Shown one piece after another: positions 15,255 through 25,765 of a stretch of 64,000 nucleotides of DNA (positions are counted from its first letter, which is position 1; the number at the start of each line of letters is the position of its first letter). Source of the stretch: Craurococcus roseus (GTDB taxonomy: Bacteria > Pseudomonadota > Alphaproteobacteria > Acetobacterales > Acetobacteraceae); contig NZ_BAAAFZ010000015.1 in the NCBI RefSeq assembly GCF_039523795.1, forward strand, positions 112,288-176,287, given 5' to 3'. The notes beneath the pieces are model-generated. The model made no database searches, was not told the DNA's origin, and saw nothing but the letters and a program-made list of their open reading frames with translations. Both the position numbers and the translations under genes were made by a program.

Positions 15255-15827
15255 ATGACACGCTCCAGCACCACCCTTCTCGGCCTAGCCTCGCTGCTCG
15301 GGTTGTTCGGGGGCTGCGCGACGCCGCCGGCCGGGACAGGCGGGCCTGCCGCGTCCCTCCCGACCCGGCCGGCAACTGCGGCGCCGGTCGCGCCCGGGCC
15401 GGGGTGGCTTTTGCTTGGGACGCACGGCGAAAGCGCGGTGTTCATGCATCCGCAATCCACACTGCGCGTCGGCTCCTCCGCGTTCATCATGCTCGTCGCG
15501 TCGAAGCGGGAGCCGGCGGTGCTTCCGGGCGGAGTCACTGTCGGCTCGTTGAAGGAACGGATCGAGATCGATTGCGAGAAGGCCCGCTACCGCCGCCATG
15601 ATGGGACCGCGCACCCCGATCAGGTCGCCCTCGGGCCCGTGCTGGGACGGGTGGGGCAGGACCAGTGGAGGGGCGTCGTGCCGAACACGGTCATCGCGGC
15701 CCTGGCGGCGGTCGTCTGCTTGGGCACCGCTCCGCCGAACGCCGCGCCCCCGGTCGCGCCCGGTGTTCCCCCGGTGCCCGCGGTGCCACGCTTCCAAAGG
15801 AACCGCGGCGGCACGTTCAGCACTTGA
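15255..15827 (+). CDS. Putative lipoprotein, surface-adhesin E-like
   Basis: A 190-residue exported protein. The N-terminus is a lipoprotein-type signal peptide ending LLGLFGGC, so Cys21 would be lipidated. A Pro/Ala-rich linker follows. The central segment (WLLLGTHGESAVFMHPQSTL ... IEIDCEKARYR) looks like the surface-adhesin E type fold, in which a compact beta domain reports trp/ile-rich strands. A hydrophobic stretch near residues 145-160 and a Pro-rich C-terminus complete it. The start is forced by the AT-rich promoter directly upstream. The family link is tentative; the protein is not recognised with certainty. Confidence 0.65.
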   Translation: MTRSSTTLLGLASLLGLFGGCATPPAGTGGPAASLPTRPATAAPVAPGPGWLLLGTHGESAVFMHPQSTLRVGSSAFIMLVASKREPAVLPGGVTVGSLKERIEIDCEKARYRRHDGTAHPDQVALGPVLGRVGQDQWRGVVPNTVIAALAAVVCLGTAPPNAAPPVAPGVPPVPAVPRFQRNRGGTFST

Positions 15828-15985
15828 GCGCGTTCATCCTGCGGTCGGTGAGGGACGCCTGAGCGGCAACGGCTCCTATCCGGACCGCAATGAGCGGGGG
15901 CTTCCGGCCCGGGCCGGCGGTTCACCCCCTTGCCGGGCCCGGCGCAGGGGGGCCACATGCGCCCCGGCAGCGGGGAGAAAACGAC

Positions 15986-18385
15986 ATGAACGTCCTGACC
16001 GGTCCTGGGCAGGCCACCCAGCCCGCCGTGGACGAGGCGGCCCGGCTGCGGCTGCTGCACGCGTTGGAGCGGAAGCTGCTCTGGCTGTCGGCGTGGATGA
16101 TCCACCACGCGAACCACATCCGGCCCAACCGGGACGGGTTGAAGGTGGGCGGGCACCAAGCCTCGTCCGCTTCCGTCATATCCATCATGGCCGCGCTTTA
16201 TTTCGAGATTCTGCGGCCGCAGGACCGGGTGGCGGTGAAGCCGCATGCCGGGCCGGTCTTCCACGCAGTGAATTACCTTCTCGGCCGGCAGGACCGGGCG
16301 AAGCTGGAAACGCTTCGGCAATTCGGCGGCATCCAACCTTACCCAAGCCGGGTCAAGGATGGGTCGGAGGTGGATTTTTCCACCGGCTCCGTCGGCCTCG
16401 GCGTCGCGCTGACCTCCTTCGGAAGTCTGGTCCAGGATTACGTGCGCCTGCATAATCTCGGCCGCGCCGAACTGCCGGCCGGACGCCACATCGCCATCGT
16501 GGGCGACGCCGAGTTGGATGAGGGCAACATCTACGAGGCCCTGCTGGAGGGCTGGAAGCACGACATCCGCAACGTCTGGTGGGTGATCGATTACAACCGC
16601 CAAAGCCTGGACTCGGTGGTGCAGGACCGGTTGTTCGGCCGGATCGAAGGCCTGTTCCGCGACATGGGCTGGAACGTCCTCACCCTGAAATACGGCCGCA
16701 AGCTGGAAGCCGCCTTCGCCCGGGAGGACGGCGACCACCTCCGCCGCTGGATCGACGACTGCCCAAACAGCCTCTACTCCGCCTTGACCTTCCAGGGCGG
16801 CGCGGCGTGGCGGGCGGCGTTGCTGGCCGACCTCGGTCGCATCCCGGGCATCCGCGCCATCCTCGACCCGCTCTCGGACGACGAGCTGAGCGCGCTGATG
16901 ACCAACCTTGGCGGGCACGACGTCCAGACCCTGTTGGAAGCCTTCCGCACCCAGGACGCCGCTGGCGACCAACCCACCTGCTTCATCGCCTACACGGTAA
17001 AGGGCATGGGCCTGCCCTTTGCGGGCCATAAGGACAACCACGCCGGCCTGATGACCAAGGAGCAGATGGCCGGCTTCAAGGCGGGGATGGGCATCCGCGA
17101 CGGGCGCGAATGGGACCCGTTCGAGGGGCTGGAGCCCTCAGAGGCCGAGCTTCGCGCCTTTCTCAACGCCGTGCCTTTCGCCCGTCCTTTGGCGCCGGAA
17201 GGGCGGCGCCTCGTCGCGCCGGCCGTGCATGTACCCGCCTCGTTCCCCACCCCTAAGGTGCCGGCCGGCCGCAAGCTTTCCACGCAGCAAGCCTTCGGCG
17301 AGGTTCTCGCGGAGATCGGGCGAGGCGGGGAGGGCGTGGCGGCGCTTGCGTCCCGGATCGTCACCACCAGCCCGGACGTGACGGTTTCCACCAATCTCGG
17401 GCCTTGGGTGAACCGGCGCGGCATCTTCGACCGACACCTCAAGAACGACGTCTTCCGCGACGCGAAGCTCGCGTCCGCGCAGCGGTGGGGCATGTCGCCG
17501 GAAGGGCAGCATATCGAACTCGGCATCGCCGAGCAGAATCTGTTCCTGCTGCTCTCGGCGCTCGGCCTCGCGCATTCCCTGCACGGCGCGAGGCTCCTCC
17601 CCATCGGCACCGTGTACGATCCGTTCGTGAACCGCGGCCTCGACGCCCTCATCTACGCCTGCTACCAGGACGCAAGATTTCTTTTGGTTTCAACGCCTTC
17701 TGGCCTCACCCTCGCGCCGGAAGGCGGCCAGCACCAATCAGTCAACACGCCGCTGATCGGCATCGCCCAGGATCGGTTGGCCAGCTACGAGCCCGCCCAC
17801 GCTGACGAGTTGGCCATCATGATGCGGTGGGCCTTCGAACACATGCAGAAGCCGGACGGGTCCGCGGTGTGGTTGCGCTTGTCCACGCGCGGGCTGGAGC
17901 AGCCGGAGCGCAAGCTCGACCCGGCCGCGGTGATCGCCGGCGCTCATTGGGCGGTGCCGCCCGCCGCGGGCGCCCCTATCGCCATCGCCTACCAAGGGCC
18001 GGTTGCGCCGGAAGCCTTCGCTGCGTTCGAGCAGCTCCGGGAGGACGTGCCCGAAGCGGGGCTGCTGGCCGTGACGAGCCCGGACCGGCTGCACGCCGAG
18101 TGGCTGGCCTCTCGGCGCGGCGCCAGAACAGGCCGCGGCGGCGCGCCCGCGCCCAGCCACATCGAAACCCTGCTCGCGCCGCTCGCCCCGGGTGCGGCGC
18201 TGGTGACGGTGCTGGACGGGCACCCGGCCGCGCACGCGTGGCTCGGCGCGGTACGGGGCCAGCGGGTGGTGCCGCTCGGGGTGGACCGGTTCGGCCAAGC
18301 CGGCGATCTGCCGGACCTCTACCGGGAGTACGGTCTGGACGTGGACGCCATCCTGGACGCCTGCGCCCAAGCGCTCATCGGTTAG
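15986..18385 (+). CDS. AceE-like thiamine-diphosphate enzyme (transketolase / pyruvate dehydrogenase E1 homologue)
   Basis: A 799-residue protein with the layout of homodimeric E1 and transketolase enzymes. The ThDP-binding motif is GDAELDEGN ... VIDYN (from about residue 172), preceded by KVGGHQASSASVISIMAALYF and KPHAGPVFHAVNYLLGR. The pyrimidine-binding domain begins near KLSTQQAFGEVL, and HIELGIAEQNLFLLLSALGLA carries the cofactor-activating glutamate. A C-terminal domain follows. GGGGAG precedes the ATG. No dihydrolipoyl acyltransferase or dehydrogenase genes are adjacent, so it may not act as a classical PDH E1. Substrate unresolved: 2-oxo acid or ketol transfer. Confidence 0.85.
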   Translation: MNVLTGPGQATQPAVDEAARLRLLHALERKLLWLSAWMIHHANHIRPNRDGLKVGGHQASSASVISIMAALYFEILRPQDRVAVKPHAGPVFHAVNYLLGRQDRAKLETLRQFGGIQPYPSRVKDGSEVDFSTGSVGLGVALTSFGSLVQDYVRLHNLGRAELPAGRHIAIVGDAELDEGNIYEALLEGWKHDIRNVWWVIDYNRQSLDSVVQDRLFGRIEGLFRDMGWNVLTLKYGRKLEAAFAREDGDHLRRWIDDCPNSLYSALTFQGGAAWRAALLADLGRIPGIRAILDPLSDDELSALMTNLGGHDVQTLLEAFRTQDAAGDQPTCFIAYTVKGMGLPFAGHKDNHAGLMTKEQMAGFKAGMGIRDGREWDPFEGLEPSEAELRAFLNAVPFARPLAPEGRRLVAPAVHVPASFPTPKVPAGRKLSTQQAFGEVLAEIGRGGEGVAALASRIVTTSPDVTVSTNLGPWVNRRGIFDRHLKNDVFRDAKLASAQRWGMSPEGQHIELGIAEQNLFLLLSALGLAHSLHGARLLPIGTVYDPFVNRGLDALIYACYQDARFLLVSTPSGLTLAPEGGQHQSVNTPLIGIAQDRLASYEPAHADELAIMMRWAFEHMQKPDGSAVWLRLSTRGLEQPERKLDPAAVIAGAHWAVPPAAGAPIAIAYQGPVAPEAFAAFEQLREDVPEAGLLAVTSPDRLHAEWLASRRGARTGRGGAPAPSHIETLLAPLAPGAALVTVLDGHPAAHAWLGAVRGQRVVPLGVDRFGQAGDLPDLYREYGLDVDAILDACAQALIG

Positions 18386-18412
18386 GCCCGCGGGGCCCGA
18401 CCCACCGCGTCC

Positions 18413-18441
18413 TTGGAAAGCGGGCCGGGCTGCGCTAAAGC
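18413..18441 (+). promoter_or_regulatory. Candidate promoter of tRNA-Leu
   Basis: A TTGGAA -35-like box (18413-18418) and a TAAAGC -10-like box (18436-18441) are 17 bases apart. The predicted transcription start lies about 25 bases before the tRNA 5' end. Confidence 0.45.
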
Positions 18442-18472
18442 CGACGGCTTCCGGGCCGCGGGCCGGCTCAAC

Positions 18473-18557
18473 GCGGGCGTGGTGGAATTGGCAGACACGC
18501 CGGATTTAGGTTCCGGTGGCGCAAGCCTTGGGGGTTCAAATCCCTCCGCCCGCACCA
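18473..18557 (+). tRNA. tRNA-Leu (anticodon UAG)
   Basis: An 85-base class II tRNA with a full cloverleaf. The acceptor stem GCGGGCG (18473-18479) pairs with CGCCCGC (18547-18553), with discriminator A and an encoded CCA (18555-18557). The anticodon arm CCGGA/TCCGG (18500-18516) encloses loop TTTAGGT, giving anticodon UAG, which reads CUN leucine codons. A short variable arm and the T-loop GTTCAAATC are present. It lies between the AceE-like gene and tig. Confidence 0.96.
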
Positions 18558-18609
18558 TGCGCCGCCCCGCGGCTCCCCCGGCCAACACCCTATTTTGGAT
18601 AGAACGACG

Positions 18610-19953
18610 ATGCAGGTGACCGAGGTCGCGAACGAGGGCCTGAAGCGGGCTTTTTCTGTGGTGGTCCCCGCGACCGACATCACCGCCGAGCGCGAAAAGC
18701 GCTTGGCCCAGCTCGGCAAGGACCTCCGGCTGCCCGGCTTCCGCCCCGGCAAGATCCCGGCGCGGGTGGTGCAGCAGCGCTACGGCCAAGCGGTAATGGG
18801 CGAGGTGCTGGAAAGCTCTGTGAACAACGCCACCCAGCGCGTCGTGTCCGACCGCGGCCTCCGCCCCGCGCAGCAGCCGAAGGTGGAGCTGGTGAACTTC
18901 GCCGACGGTACCGACCTCGAGTTCAAGGTCGAGATGGAGGTCATGCCGGAGGTGCCGATGCCCGATTTCGCCGGCATCGAGCTGGAGCGGCTGAAGGCGG
19001 AACCCGGCGACGAGCAGGTGGACAAGGCCCTGGCGGCGATCGCCCAGCGCAACCGCAAGCTGGAAGACATCGCGGAGGAGCGCCCGGCCGAGGCGGGCGA
19101 GGTCGCGGTGTGCGACTTTGTCGGGCGGCTCGTCACGGACGGCGAAGCGGGCGAGCCCTTCCCCGGCGGCTCCGCCACCGACATGCCGATTGAGGTGGCC
19201 GGCGAGGGCTTCATCCCGGGCTTCACCGAGCAGCTCGTGGGCATCCGCGCCGGCGAGACCCGCCAAGTCGAAGTGGCCTTCCCAGCCGAGTACGCCGCCC
19301 AGGAGTTGGCCGGCAAGGCCGCGCGGTTCGAGGTGACCTGCAAAGCCCTGAAGCGCGCGGTCCTGCCGGAGATGGACGACGCTTTCGCCACCGGCCTGGG
19401 TTTCGAAACCGCCGAGAAGCTGCGCGAGACGGTGCGCGAGACGCTGCAACGCGAGTACGACTCCATGTCCCGGATGAAGGTCAAGCGGGCCTTGCTGGAT
19501 CGGTTGTCAGAGCGGGCGGATTTCCCGGTGCCGCAGGGCATGGTGGACGCCGAGTTCAACGGTATCTGGCAACGGGTCGAGGCCGACATGAAGGCCGGGC
19601 GGCTGGACGACGACGACAAGGGCAAGGACGAGGACACCCTCCGCGCCGAGTACCGGGGCATCGCCGAGCGCCGCATCCGCCTGGGTTTACTGTTGTCGGA
19701 GATCGGCCGGACCAACAACATCGCCGTGTCGGGCGAGGAACTGGCCCGCGCCATGCGGCAGGAAGCCTCGCGCTACCCGGGCCAGGAACAGCAGGTGGTC
19801 GAGTTCTTCCGCAAGAACCCGCAGGCGGCCGAGAACCTCCGTTCCCCGATTTTCGAGGAGAAGGTGGTCGACTTCATGCTGGAGCTGGCCAAGGTGACTG
19901 AGCGGAACGTTTCCCCGGAAGACTTGGCGACGGCCGCGTCCGCCGCGGCCTGA
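18610..19953 (+). CDS. tig: Trigger factor chaperone
   Basis: A 447-residue ribosome-associated chaperone and peptidyl-prolyl isomerase. The N-terminal ribosome-binding domain has the signature LPGFRPGKIPARVV (GFRxGKxP, about residues 38-47). The central FKBP-type PPIase domain contains VAVCDFVGRL and FIPGFTEQLVGIRAGETR. The C-terminal helical arms extend from about residue 250. The ATG at 18610 gives MQVTEVANEG, the normal start. An AT-rich leader CCTATTTTGGATAG precedes it. It heads the tig-clpP-clpX-lon quality-control block. Confidence 0.98.
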   Translation: MQVTEVANEGLKRAFSVVVPATDITAEREKRLAQLGKDLRLPGFRPGKIPARVVQQRYGQAVMGEVLESSVNNATQRVVSDRGLRPAQQPKVELVNFADGTDLEFKVEMEVMPEVPMPDFAGIELERLKAEPGDEQVDKALAAIAQRNRKLEDIAEERPAEAGEVAVCDFVGRLVTDGEAGEPFPGGSATDMPIEVAGEGFIPGFTEQLVGIRAGETRQVEVAFPAEYAAQELAGKAARFEVTCKALKRAVLPEMDDAFATGLGFETAEKLRETVRETLQREYDSMSRMKVKRALLDRLSERADFPVPQGMVDAEFNGIWQRVEADMKAGRLDDDDKGKDEDTLRAEYRGIAERRIRLGLLLSEIGRTNNIAVSGEELARAMRQEASRYPGQEQQVVEFFRKNPQAAENLRSPIFEEKVVDFMLELAKVTERNVSPEDLATAASAAA

Positions 19954-20081
19954 GCGCCACGGTTTTGGGTGGGGCTTTCCCGGTCGGGTTCGTGCTACCA
20001 CATAGGTCCATCAACGAGGCGGCGACTCCTTCCGGGGCGCCGCGCCGCCCTGGGGCGGGGCGATCGAGAGGCCATCACATC

Positions 20082-20729
20082 ATGCGGGATCGCGATCCCT
20101 TCGAAGTCTACAACAGCAACCTCGTTCCAATGGTGGTCGAGCAGACCGCTCGCGGCGAGCGCGCCTTCGACATCTATTCCCGTCTCCTGAAGGAGCGGAT
20201 CATCTTCCTCACCGGGCCGGTGTACGACCAGGTTTCGGCTTTGATCTGCGCCCAGCTCCTGTTCCTGGAAAGCGAGAACCCCAACAAGGACATCGCTTTC
20301 TACATCAACAGCCCGGGCGGCGTGGTCTCGGCCGGCTTGGCTATGTACGACACCATGCAGTATATCCGCAGCCCGGTGAGCACCGTCTGCATCGGGCAGG
20401 CGGCGTCCATGGGCAGCCTGCTGTTGGCGGCCGGGGCCAAGGACAAGCGCTTCGCCTTGCCCAACGCCCGGATCATGGTCCACCAGCCTTCCGGCGGGGC
20501 CCAGGGCCAGGCGACCGACATTGAGATCCAGGCCCGTGAGATCCTGAAGTTGCGGCAACGGCTGAACGAGATCTACGTGAAGCACACCGGCCAGCCGCTT
20601 GACGTGATCGAGCGCAAGCTGGAACGCGACAGCTTCATGTCGGCGGAAGAAGCCAAAGAATTCGGCTTGGTGGACCAAGTGGTCGAGAACAGGCCAACCG
20701 TTCCCACCGGCGAGACGCCCCGGCCCTGA
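20082..20729 (+). CDS. clpP: ATP-dependent Clp protease proteolytic subunit
   Basis: A 215-residue serine peptidase that forms the tetradecameric ClpP barrel. The catalytic triad is visible: Ser109 in GQAASMGS, His134 in IMVHQPSGG and Asp183 in ERDSF. The NSPGGVVSAGLAMYD oxyanion strand is also present. The ATG at 20082 gives MRDRDPFEVYNSNLVPMVVE, the usual N-terminus with a short propeptide. A GAGAGG ribosome-binding site precedes it. It is 128 bases after tig and 194 bases before its ATPase partner clpX. Confidence 0.98.
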   Translation: MRDRDPFEVYNSNLVPMVVEQTARGERAFDIYSRLLKERIIFLTGPVYDQVSALICAQLLFLESENPNKDIAFYINSPGGVVSAGLAMYDTMQYIRSPVSTVCIGQAASMGSLLLAAGAKDKRFALPNARIMVHQPSGGAQGQATDIEIQAREILKLRQRLNEIYVKHTGQPLDVIERKLERDSFMSAEEAKEFGLVDQVVENRPTVPTGETPRP

Positions 20730-20923
20730 ACGGGTGCCGGAGGGCCATCGCTGGTCGCGGTAACACTCTGGTAACCTGGACGGTCCTTACTGAAACCGGC
20801 CGCCTTTGAGCGCGTGCGCCCGGGCCGGGCGCGACGCTTTTCCCCCGATGACAGGGGGGCTACAGTCTTTTCCAGCGTTCCTCCCGGCCGCCGTCCCGGC
20901 TGGCCAGGAGGCGGGGAGTGCCC

Positions 20924-22180
20924 ATGAGCAAGTCCGGCGATTCCAAGAACACCCTGTACTGCTCCTTCTGCGGCAAGTCGCAGCACGAGGTCCGCAAGCT
21001 CATCGCCGGGCCAACCGTGTTCATCTGCGACGAGTGCGTCGAGCTGTGCATGGACATCATCCGCGAGGAGCACAAGACGCACCTCGTGAAGTCCCGCGAC
21101 GGGGTACCGACGCCGAAGGAGATCTGCAAGGTCCTCGACGACTACGTCATCGGCCAGGATCACGCGAAGAAGGTGCTCTCCGTCGCGGTCCACAACCATT
21201 ATAAGCGGCTGGCGCACGGGGCGAAGAACAGCGACGTCGAGATCGCCAAGTCGAACATAATGCTGGTCGGGCCGACCGGCAGCGGCAAGACGCTGCTGGC
21301 GCAGACGCTCGCCCGCATCCTCGACGTGCCCTTCACGATGGCCGACGCCACGACCCTCACCGAGGCGGGCTACGTCGGCGAGGACGTGGAGAACATCATC
21401 CTCAAGCTGCTCCAAGCGGCTGATTACAACGTCGAGCGGGCGCAACGCGGCATCGTCTACATCGACGAGGTCGACAAGATCAGCCGCAAGTCGGACAACC
21501 CTTCCATTACCCGCGACGTGAGCGGGGAGGGCGTCCAACAGGCGCTGCTCAAGATCATGGAGGGTACCGTGGCCTCCGTGCCGCCGCAGGGCGGGCGGAA
21601 GCACCCGCAGCAAGAGTTCCTACAGGTTGACACGGCGAACATCCTATTCATCTGCGGCGGCGCCTTTTCGGGCCTGGAGCGCATCATCGCGGCGCGCGGC
21701 AAGGGCAGCGGGGTCGGTTTCGGCGCCGAGGTCCGCAGTTCTGACGAGCGCCGCACTGGCGCCATCCTGCGCGAGGTCGAGCCGGAGGATCTGCTGAAGT
21801 TCGGGCTGATCCCCGAGTTCATCGGCCGCCTGCCGGTGGTGGCTACGTTGGACGACCTGGACGAGAAGGCGCTGGTCGAGATCCTGACCAAGCCCAAGAA
21901 CGCCTTGGTCAAGCAATACCAGCGCCTGTTCGAGATGGAGGGCACCAAGCTCTCCTTCACCGATGACGCGCTGCGCTCCGTCGCCACCCGCGCCATCCAG
22001 CGCAAAACGGGCGCTCGTGGCCTGCGCTCGATCATGGAAGCGATCCTGCTCGCCACCATGTTCGACCTCCCTGGCCTCGACGACGTGGACGAGGTGGTCA
22101 TTAACCGCGAGGTCGCCGAAGGGCGGGCCAGCCCCTTGTACATCTACGGGGAACGGGCGGCGGAACAGAACTCGGCTTGA
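20924..22180 (+). CDS. clpX: ATP-dependent Clp protease ATP-binding subunit ClpX
   Basis: A 418-residue AAA+ unfoldase that delivers substrates such as cell-cycle regulators and ssrA-tagged proteins to ClpP. The N-terminal C4 zinc finger (CSFC ... CDEC) binds adaptors. Walker A is GPTGSGKT and Walker B is IVYIDEVDKI. The ClpP-docking IGF-equivalent region, pore loop GYVGEDVEN and sensor region GLIPEFIGRLPV are present. ATG 20924 is preferred (GGGGAG 6 bases upstream); an in-frame GTG at 20918 with AGGAGG 6 bases upstream is nearly as good and adds two residues. Confidence 0.98.
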   Translation: MSKSGDSKNTLYCSFCGKSQHEVRKLIAGPTVFICDECVELCMDIIREEHKTHLVKSRDGVPTPKEICKVLDDYVIGQDHAKKVLSVAVHNHYKRLAHGAKNSDVEIAKSNIMLVGPTGSGKTLLAQTLARILDVPFTMADATTLTEAGYVGEDVENIILKLLQAADYNVERAQRGIVYIDEVDKISRKSDNPSITRDVSGEGVQQALLKIMEGTVASVPPQGGRKHPQQEFLQVDTANILFICGGAFSGLERIIAARGKGSGVGFGAEVRSSDERRTGAILREVEPEDLLKFGLIPEFIGRLPVVATLDDLDEKALVEILTKPKNALVKQYQRLFEMEGTKLSFTDDALRSVATRAIQRKTGARGLRSIMEAILLATMFDLPGLDDVDEVVINREVAEGRASPLYIYGERAAEQNSA

Positions 22181-22196
22181 GGCGGGGCTCCCCAAA

Positions 22197-22226
22197 GGCG
22201 GCCCTGATGGCATCGCCGCCCTTTTT
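22197..22226 (+). terminator. Rho-independent terminator after clpX
   Basis: The inverted repeat GGCGGC (22197-22202) / GCCGCC (22215-22220) with a 12-base loop is followed by CTTTTT, and AAA upstream can extend the stem. It lies 17 bases after the clpX stop and separates clpX from lon. Confidence 0.65.
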
Positions 22227-22277
22227 CAGCCTTTGTCCGTGTCCAGGCTGACGTGTCGCAGCGTGGCGTCGCAGGTG

Positions 22278-22306
22278 CTTGTCACGCCGGCTCCGGCGGC
22301 CCATTT
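22278..22306 (+). promoter_or_regulatory. Candidate heat-shock (RpoH-type) promoter of lon
   Basis: CTTGTC (22278-22283), 17 bases, then CCATTT (22301-22306) resembles the sigma-32 pattern CTTGaa / CCCATnT. It lies between the clpX terminator and lon (start 22399), where a separate promoter is expected. It is a pattern match only. Confidence 0.4.
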
Positions 22307-22398
22307 CCTCCAGAACCCGTGATGCAGCGGGCCGCGCCGTCAACCACTGATTATTTCAGGGCGGCCCGCGCATCGACTGTCCTTCAGCGAGGTCCATA

Positions 22399-24819
<2,421 letters not shown>

Positions 24820-24833
24820 CACGGAAACCGAAG

Positions 24834-24867
24834 GAAGGCCCGGGACGTGTCCCAGGCCTTCTTTTTT
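24834..24867 (+). terminator. Rho-independent terminator of lon
   Basis: A near-perfect hairpin (GAAGGCC-C-GGGA / TCCC-A-GGCCTTC, loop CGTG) is directly followed by six T residues. It starts 14 bases after the lon stop codon. Confidence 0.92.
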
Positions 24868-24893
24868 GCATGCCGGCCGACGGGTGCTATGCC
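24866..24893 (+). promoter_or_regulatory. Candidate promoter of tRNA-Val, overlapping the lon terminator T-tract
   Basis: TTGCAT (24866-24871), 16 bases, then TATGCC (24888-24893) with an extended -10 TGC in front. The first two T residues of the -35-like box are the last of the lon terminator. The tRNA 5' end is about 22 bases after the -10 box. Confidence 0.4.
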
Positions 24894-24914
24894 CGGGCAT
24901 CGCGGCTTGCGCGC

Positions 24915-24986
24915 GGGCGCTTAGCTCAGTGGTAGAGCGCCTGTCTTACACACAGGATGTCGGCGGTTCGAACCCGTCAGCGCCCA
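24915..24986 (+). tRNA. tRNA-Val (anticodon UAC)
   Basis: A 72-base cloverleaf. The acceptor stem GGGCGCT pairs with AGCGCCC, with discriminator A. The anticodon stem CCTGT/ACAGG has loop CTTACAC, giving anticodon UAC (valine GUA/GUG). The T-arm loop GTTCGAACC is standard. CCA is not encoded, unlike the tRNA-Leu and tRNA-Asp genes in this window. Confidence 0.95.
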
Positions 24987-25004
24987 TTCGCCCCAGCATC
25001 TCGC

Positions 25005-25033
25005 TTGACAGGGCACCACCAGCGATTTAGACG
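25005..25033 (+). promoter_or_regulatory. Promoter of tRNA-Asp
   Basis: A consensus -35 TTGACA (25005-25010) is followed 15-17 bases later by the -10-like TTTAGACG (25026-25033). The tRNA begins about 15 bases further on. It lies in the 61-base gap between the two tRNA genes, so tRNA-Asp can be transcribed on its own. Confidence 0.6.
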
Positions 25034-25047
25034 CGGCTCCTCGGAAA

Positions 25048-25124
<77 letters not shown>

Positions 25125-25389
25125 CTTTCCCATCTTCTGAGCAGACACCGAGCGCCTTCTGCGAGCGTGCGAATTCCGGGCGCCGGCGGCGTTGCGTCCC
25201 CTTTACGTTCTGGTGTCACGCGACCACTTTCGGGGTCCGATAACGAGCGCGGCCCTGTGGCGCAGGATCGCCGTCGCGGCTAACCTCCGCCTCCCATGCC
25301 GAGGCGGGCCGCAGCGCGCGGCGCGACCGTCCGGTCTTGCGTCGCGACCTCACCGCGCCTGAGCGGCGCCAACAAGGGCGGAGAAGGAC

Positions 25390-25758
25390 ATGACCCAGCC
25401 GTTGCTGGCTGAGTACTTCCCCATACTCGTCTTCCTGGCCGTGGCCGGCGGGATCGCCGCGGCCATGGTGGGAGGCAGCCTTCTGCTGGCCCGGCAAAAG
25501 CCGTACGCGGAGAAGCTCTCCACCTACGAGTGCGGCTTCGAGCCGTTCGACGACACGCGCCGGCGCTTCGACGTGCGGTTCTACCTCGTCGCCATACTGT
25601 TCATCATCTTCGACCTGGAGGTCGCCTTCCTGTTCCCCTGGGCCATCGCGCTCGGCGACGTGGGTTGGTTCGGCTTCTTCTCCATGATCGGCTTCCTGGC
25701 CGTCCTGACGGTCGGGTTCCTCTACGAATGGCGCAAAGGCGCCCTGGATTGGGAGTAG
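25390..25758 (+). CDS. nuoA: NADH-quinone oxidoreductase subunit A
   Basis: A 122-residue three-helix membrane subunit of respiratory complex I, located at the junction of the peripheral and membrane arms. Diagnostic segments are KLSTYECGFEPF, with the conserved cysteine on the loop after helix 1, and the acidic FLVAILFIIFDLEVAFLFPW-type helix 2. GGAGAAGG precedes the ATG. First gene of a complete 14-gene nuo operon; the 265 bases upstream, after tRNA-Asp, hold no other gene and presumably the operon promoter. Confidence 0.98.
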   Translation: MTQPLLAEYFPILVFLAVAGGIAAAMVGGSLLLARQKPYAEKLSTYECGFEPFDDTRRRFDVRFYLVAILFIIFDLEVAFLFPWAIALGDVGWFGFFSMIGFLAVLTVGFLYEWRKGALDWE

Positions 25759-25765
25759 CTCCCGG

